The notes beneath the pieces were generated by a model. It made no database searches and was not told the origin of the DNA. It worked only from the letters and a program-made list of their open reading frames with translations. Shown in pieces: positions 31,132 through 31,638 of a DNA stretch of 31,638 bases (its first letter is position 1; each line of letters opens with the position of its first letter). This DNA is from CAYGJN01 sp964350135 (lineage in GTDB: Bacteria > Bdellovibrionota > Bacteriovoracia > Bacteriovoracales > Bacteriovoracaceae): NCBI GenBank assembly GCA_964350135.1, contig CAYGJN010000014.1, positions 1 to 31,638 on the forward strand. The letters run 5' to 3'. Position numbers and translations under genes: made by a program.

Positions 31132-31638
31132 ATGAGTTTTTCTAATAGCCTTTTAATCATTAGTTTTCTTATTATTGCAACATGGGGAAGGTCTTTTGCA
31201 GACCTTCCTCAAATTACTTTAACTTTAAATGATAAAAACATTAAAGTTGAAGAGTTTCTAGACTTTGTTGAATCGAGTGCTATGAGTGATCAAGTTAAAA
31301 CAACTTTGTTTAAATCAGCTAATCAAGACTATTCAAAGTATCAGGAATTAAAAAATGAATGGATTGAGGCAAATTATGAAGTGGCCCTTAAAAGATTTGC
31401 ATATATAAAAGTTTTAGAACTTTATGCAAAGCTTGAAAGAGAAAGCAAGGGATGGAAGTCAACTTCGAAAAATGCTAAGAAAAGACCACTTAGCACGAAA
31501 AAAGATAAAGAGAGATATAGACTCACTCAAGAATTTGAGAGAGCAACATTAAAGCCACTTTTTGAGAAGGGATTAGACTACGAAAAGGCCAGAGAGACTT
31601 GGACAGGGGAGCTTGTTAAAAAAGGCTACCCTTTTGTT
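31132..31638 (+). CDS. Secreted hypothetical protein (3' end beyond window)
   Basis: The frame is open to the window edge, giving 169 residues. The ATG at 31132 follows AAAGGGAGAG and begins a signal peptide (LLIISFLIIATWGRSFA, cleavage near residue 23). The mature part is highly charged and mostly helical (EFLDFVESSAMSDQ, YEVALKRFAYIKVLELYAKL), with a basic stretch around residues 103-127. It could be a helical periplasmic protein, and a SurA-like chaperone is one thing to consider, but no diagnostic motif is visible. The 18-base spacing from the barrel gene suggests an operon. Confidence 0.6.
   Translation, partial: MSFSNSLLIISFLIIATWGRSFADLPQITLTLNDKNIKVEEFLDFVESSAMSDQVKTTLFKSANQDYSKYQELKNEWIEANYEVALKRFAYIKVLELYAKLERESKGWKSTSKNAKKRPLSTKKDKERYRLTQEFERATLKPLFEKGLDYEKARETWTGELVKKGYPFV

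Overview
The window is AT-rich Gram-negative DNA (about one third G+C by eye). Signal peptides, lipoboxes, outer-membrane barrel proteins, an ornithine-lipid type acyltransferase pair, a degenerate receiver/HD-GYP/ankyrin protein and many short secreted proteins would fit a Bdellovibrionota member such as the Bacteriovoracales. That placement is inference from gene style and composition; there is no rRNA or other marker here to confirm it. No tRNA, rRNA, CRISPR array, insertion sequence, integrase or phage gene was recognised. One run of 10 Ns at 4933-4942 marks an assembly gap.

Layout. 1-1859 (-): two-domain glutamine-dependent NAD+ synthase that carries a Sec-type signal peptide; its 3' end is off the window. 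2084-2941 (+): GNAT acetyltransferase. 2944-5482 (-): a regulator broken by the gap, with a receiver-like domain lacking its phospho-acceptor, a degenerate HD-GYP-like region, three 39-bp repeats and C-terminal ankyrin repeats. 5826-6871 (+): membrane protein plus TerB-like protein, overlapping by ATGA. 6915-10227 (-): tight four-gene operon, OlsB-like N-acyltransferase, PlsC/OlsA-like acyltransferase, M14 metallo-hydrolase and alpha/beta hydrolase. 10469-10909 (+): small secreted Cys-rich protein behind a possible attenuator. 10906-12180 (-): thiolase. 12278-15122 (+): secreted Pro/Met/Tyr-rich protein, SxxK serine hydrolase, small Cys-containing secreted protein and a barrel-like lipoprotein. 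15217-16198 (-): PQ-loop/zinc-ribbon membrane protein, MAPEG protein and a possible 31-residue secreted peptide. 16309-17325 (+): small protein and a monofunctional peptidoglycan glycosyltransferase. 17294-19490 (-): two NAD(P)-dependent epimerase-type genes, one fused to an SRPBCC domain, divergent from a MerR/B12-type regulator at 19697-20623 (+). 20620-21643 (-): secreted PD-(D/E)XK-like protein and a small protein. 21806-22678 (+): XRE regulator. 22675-26675 (-): gamma-glutamyltransferase lipoprotein and RND/MMPL exporter. 26744-29748 (+): acetyl-CoA synthetase and an AT3 acyltransferase. 30094-31638 (+): outer-membrane barrel protein and the start of a secreted protein.

Themes. Much of the content concerns the envelope: membrane lipid synthesis and possible turnover, peptidoglycan, surface hydrolases and export. 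Central metabolism is represented by NAD synthase, thiolase and acetyl-CoA synthetase. The best candidates for new biology are the lipid operon that pairs OlsBA-like synthesis with two hydrolases, the exported NAD+ synthase, the exported nuclease-fold protein, the CarH/LitR-like regulator that has lost its cobalamin ligands, and the pseudo-receiver/HD-GYP-like/ankyrin protein at the gap. No single locus is unmistakably a new defence or mobile system.
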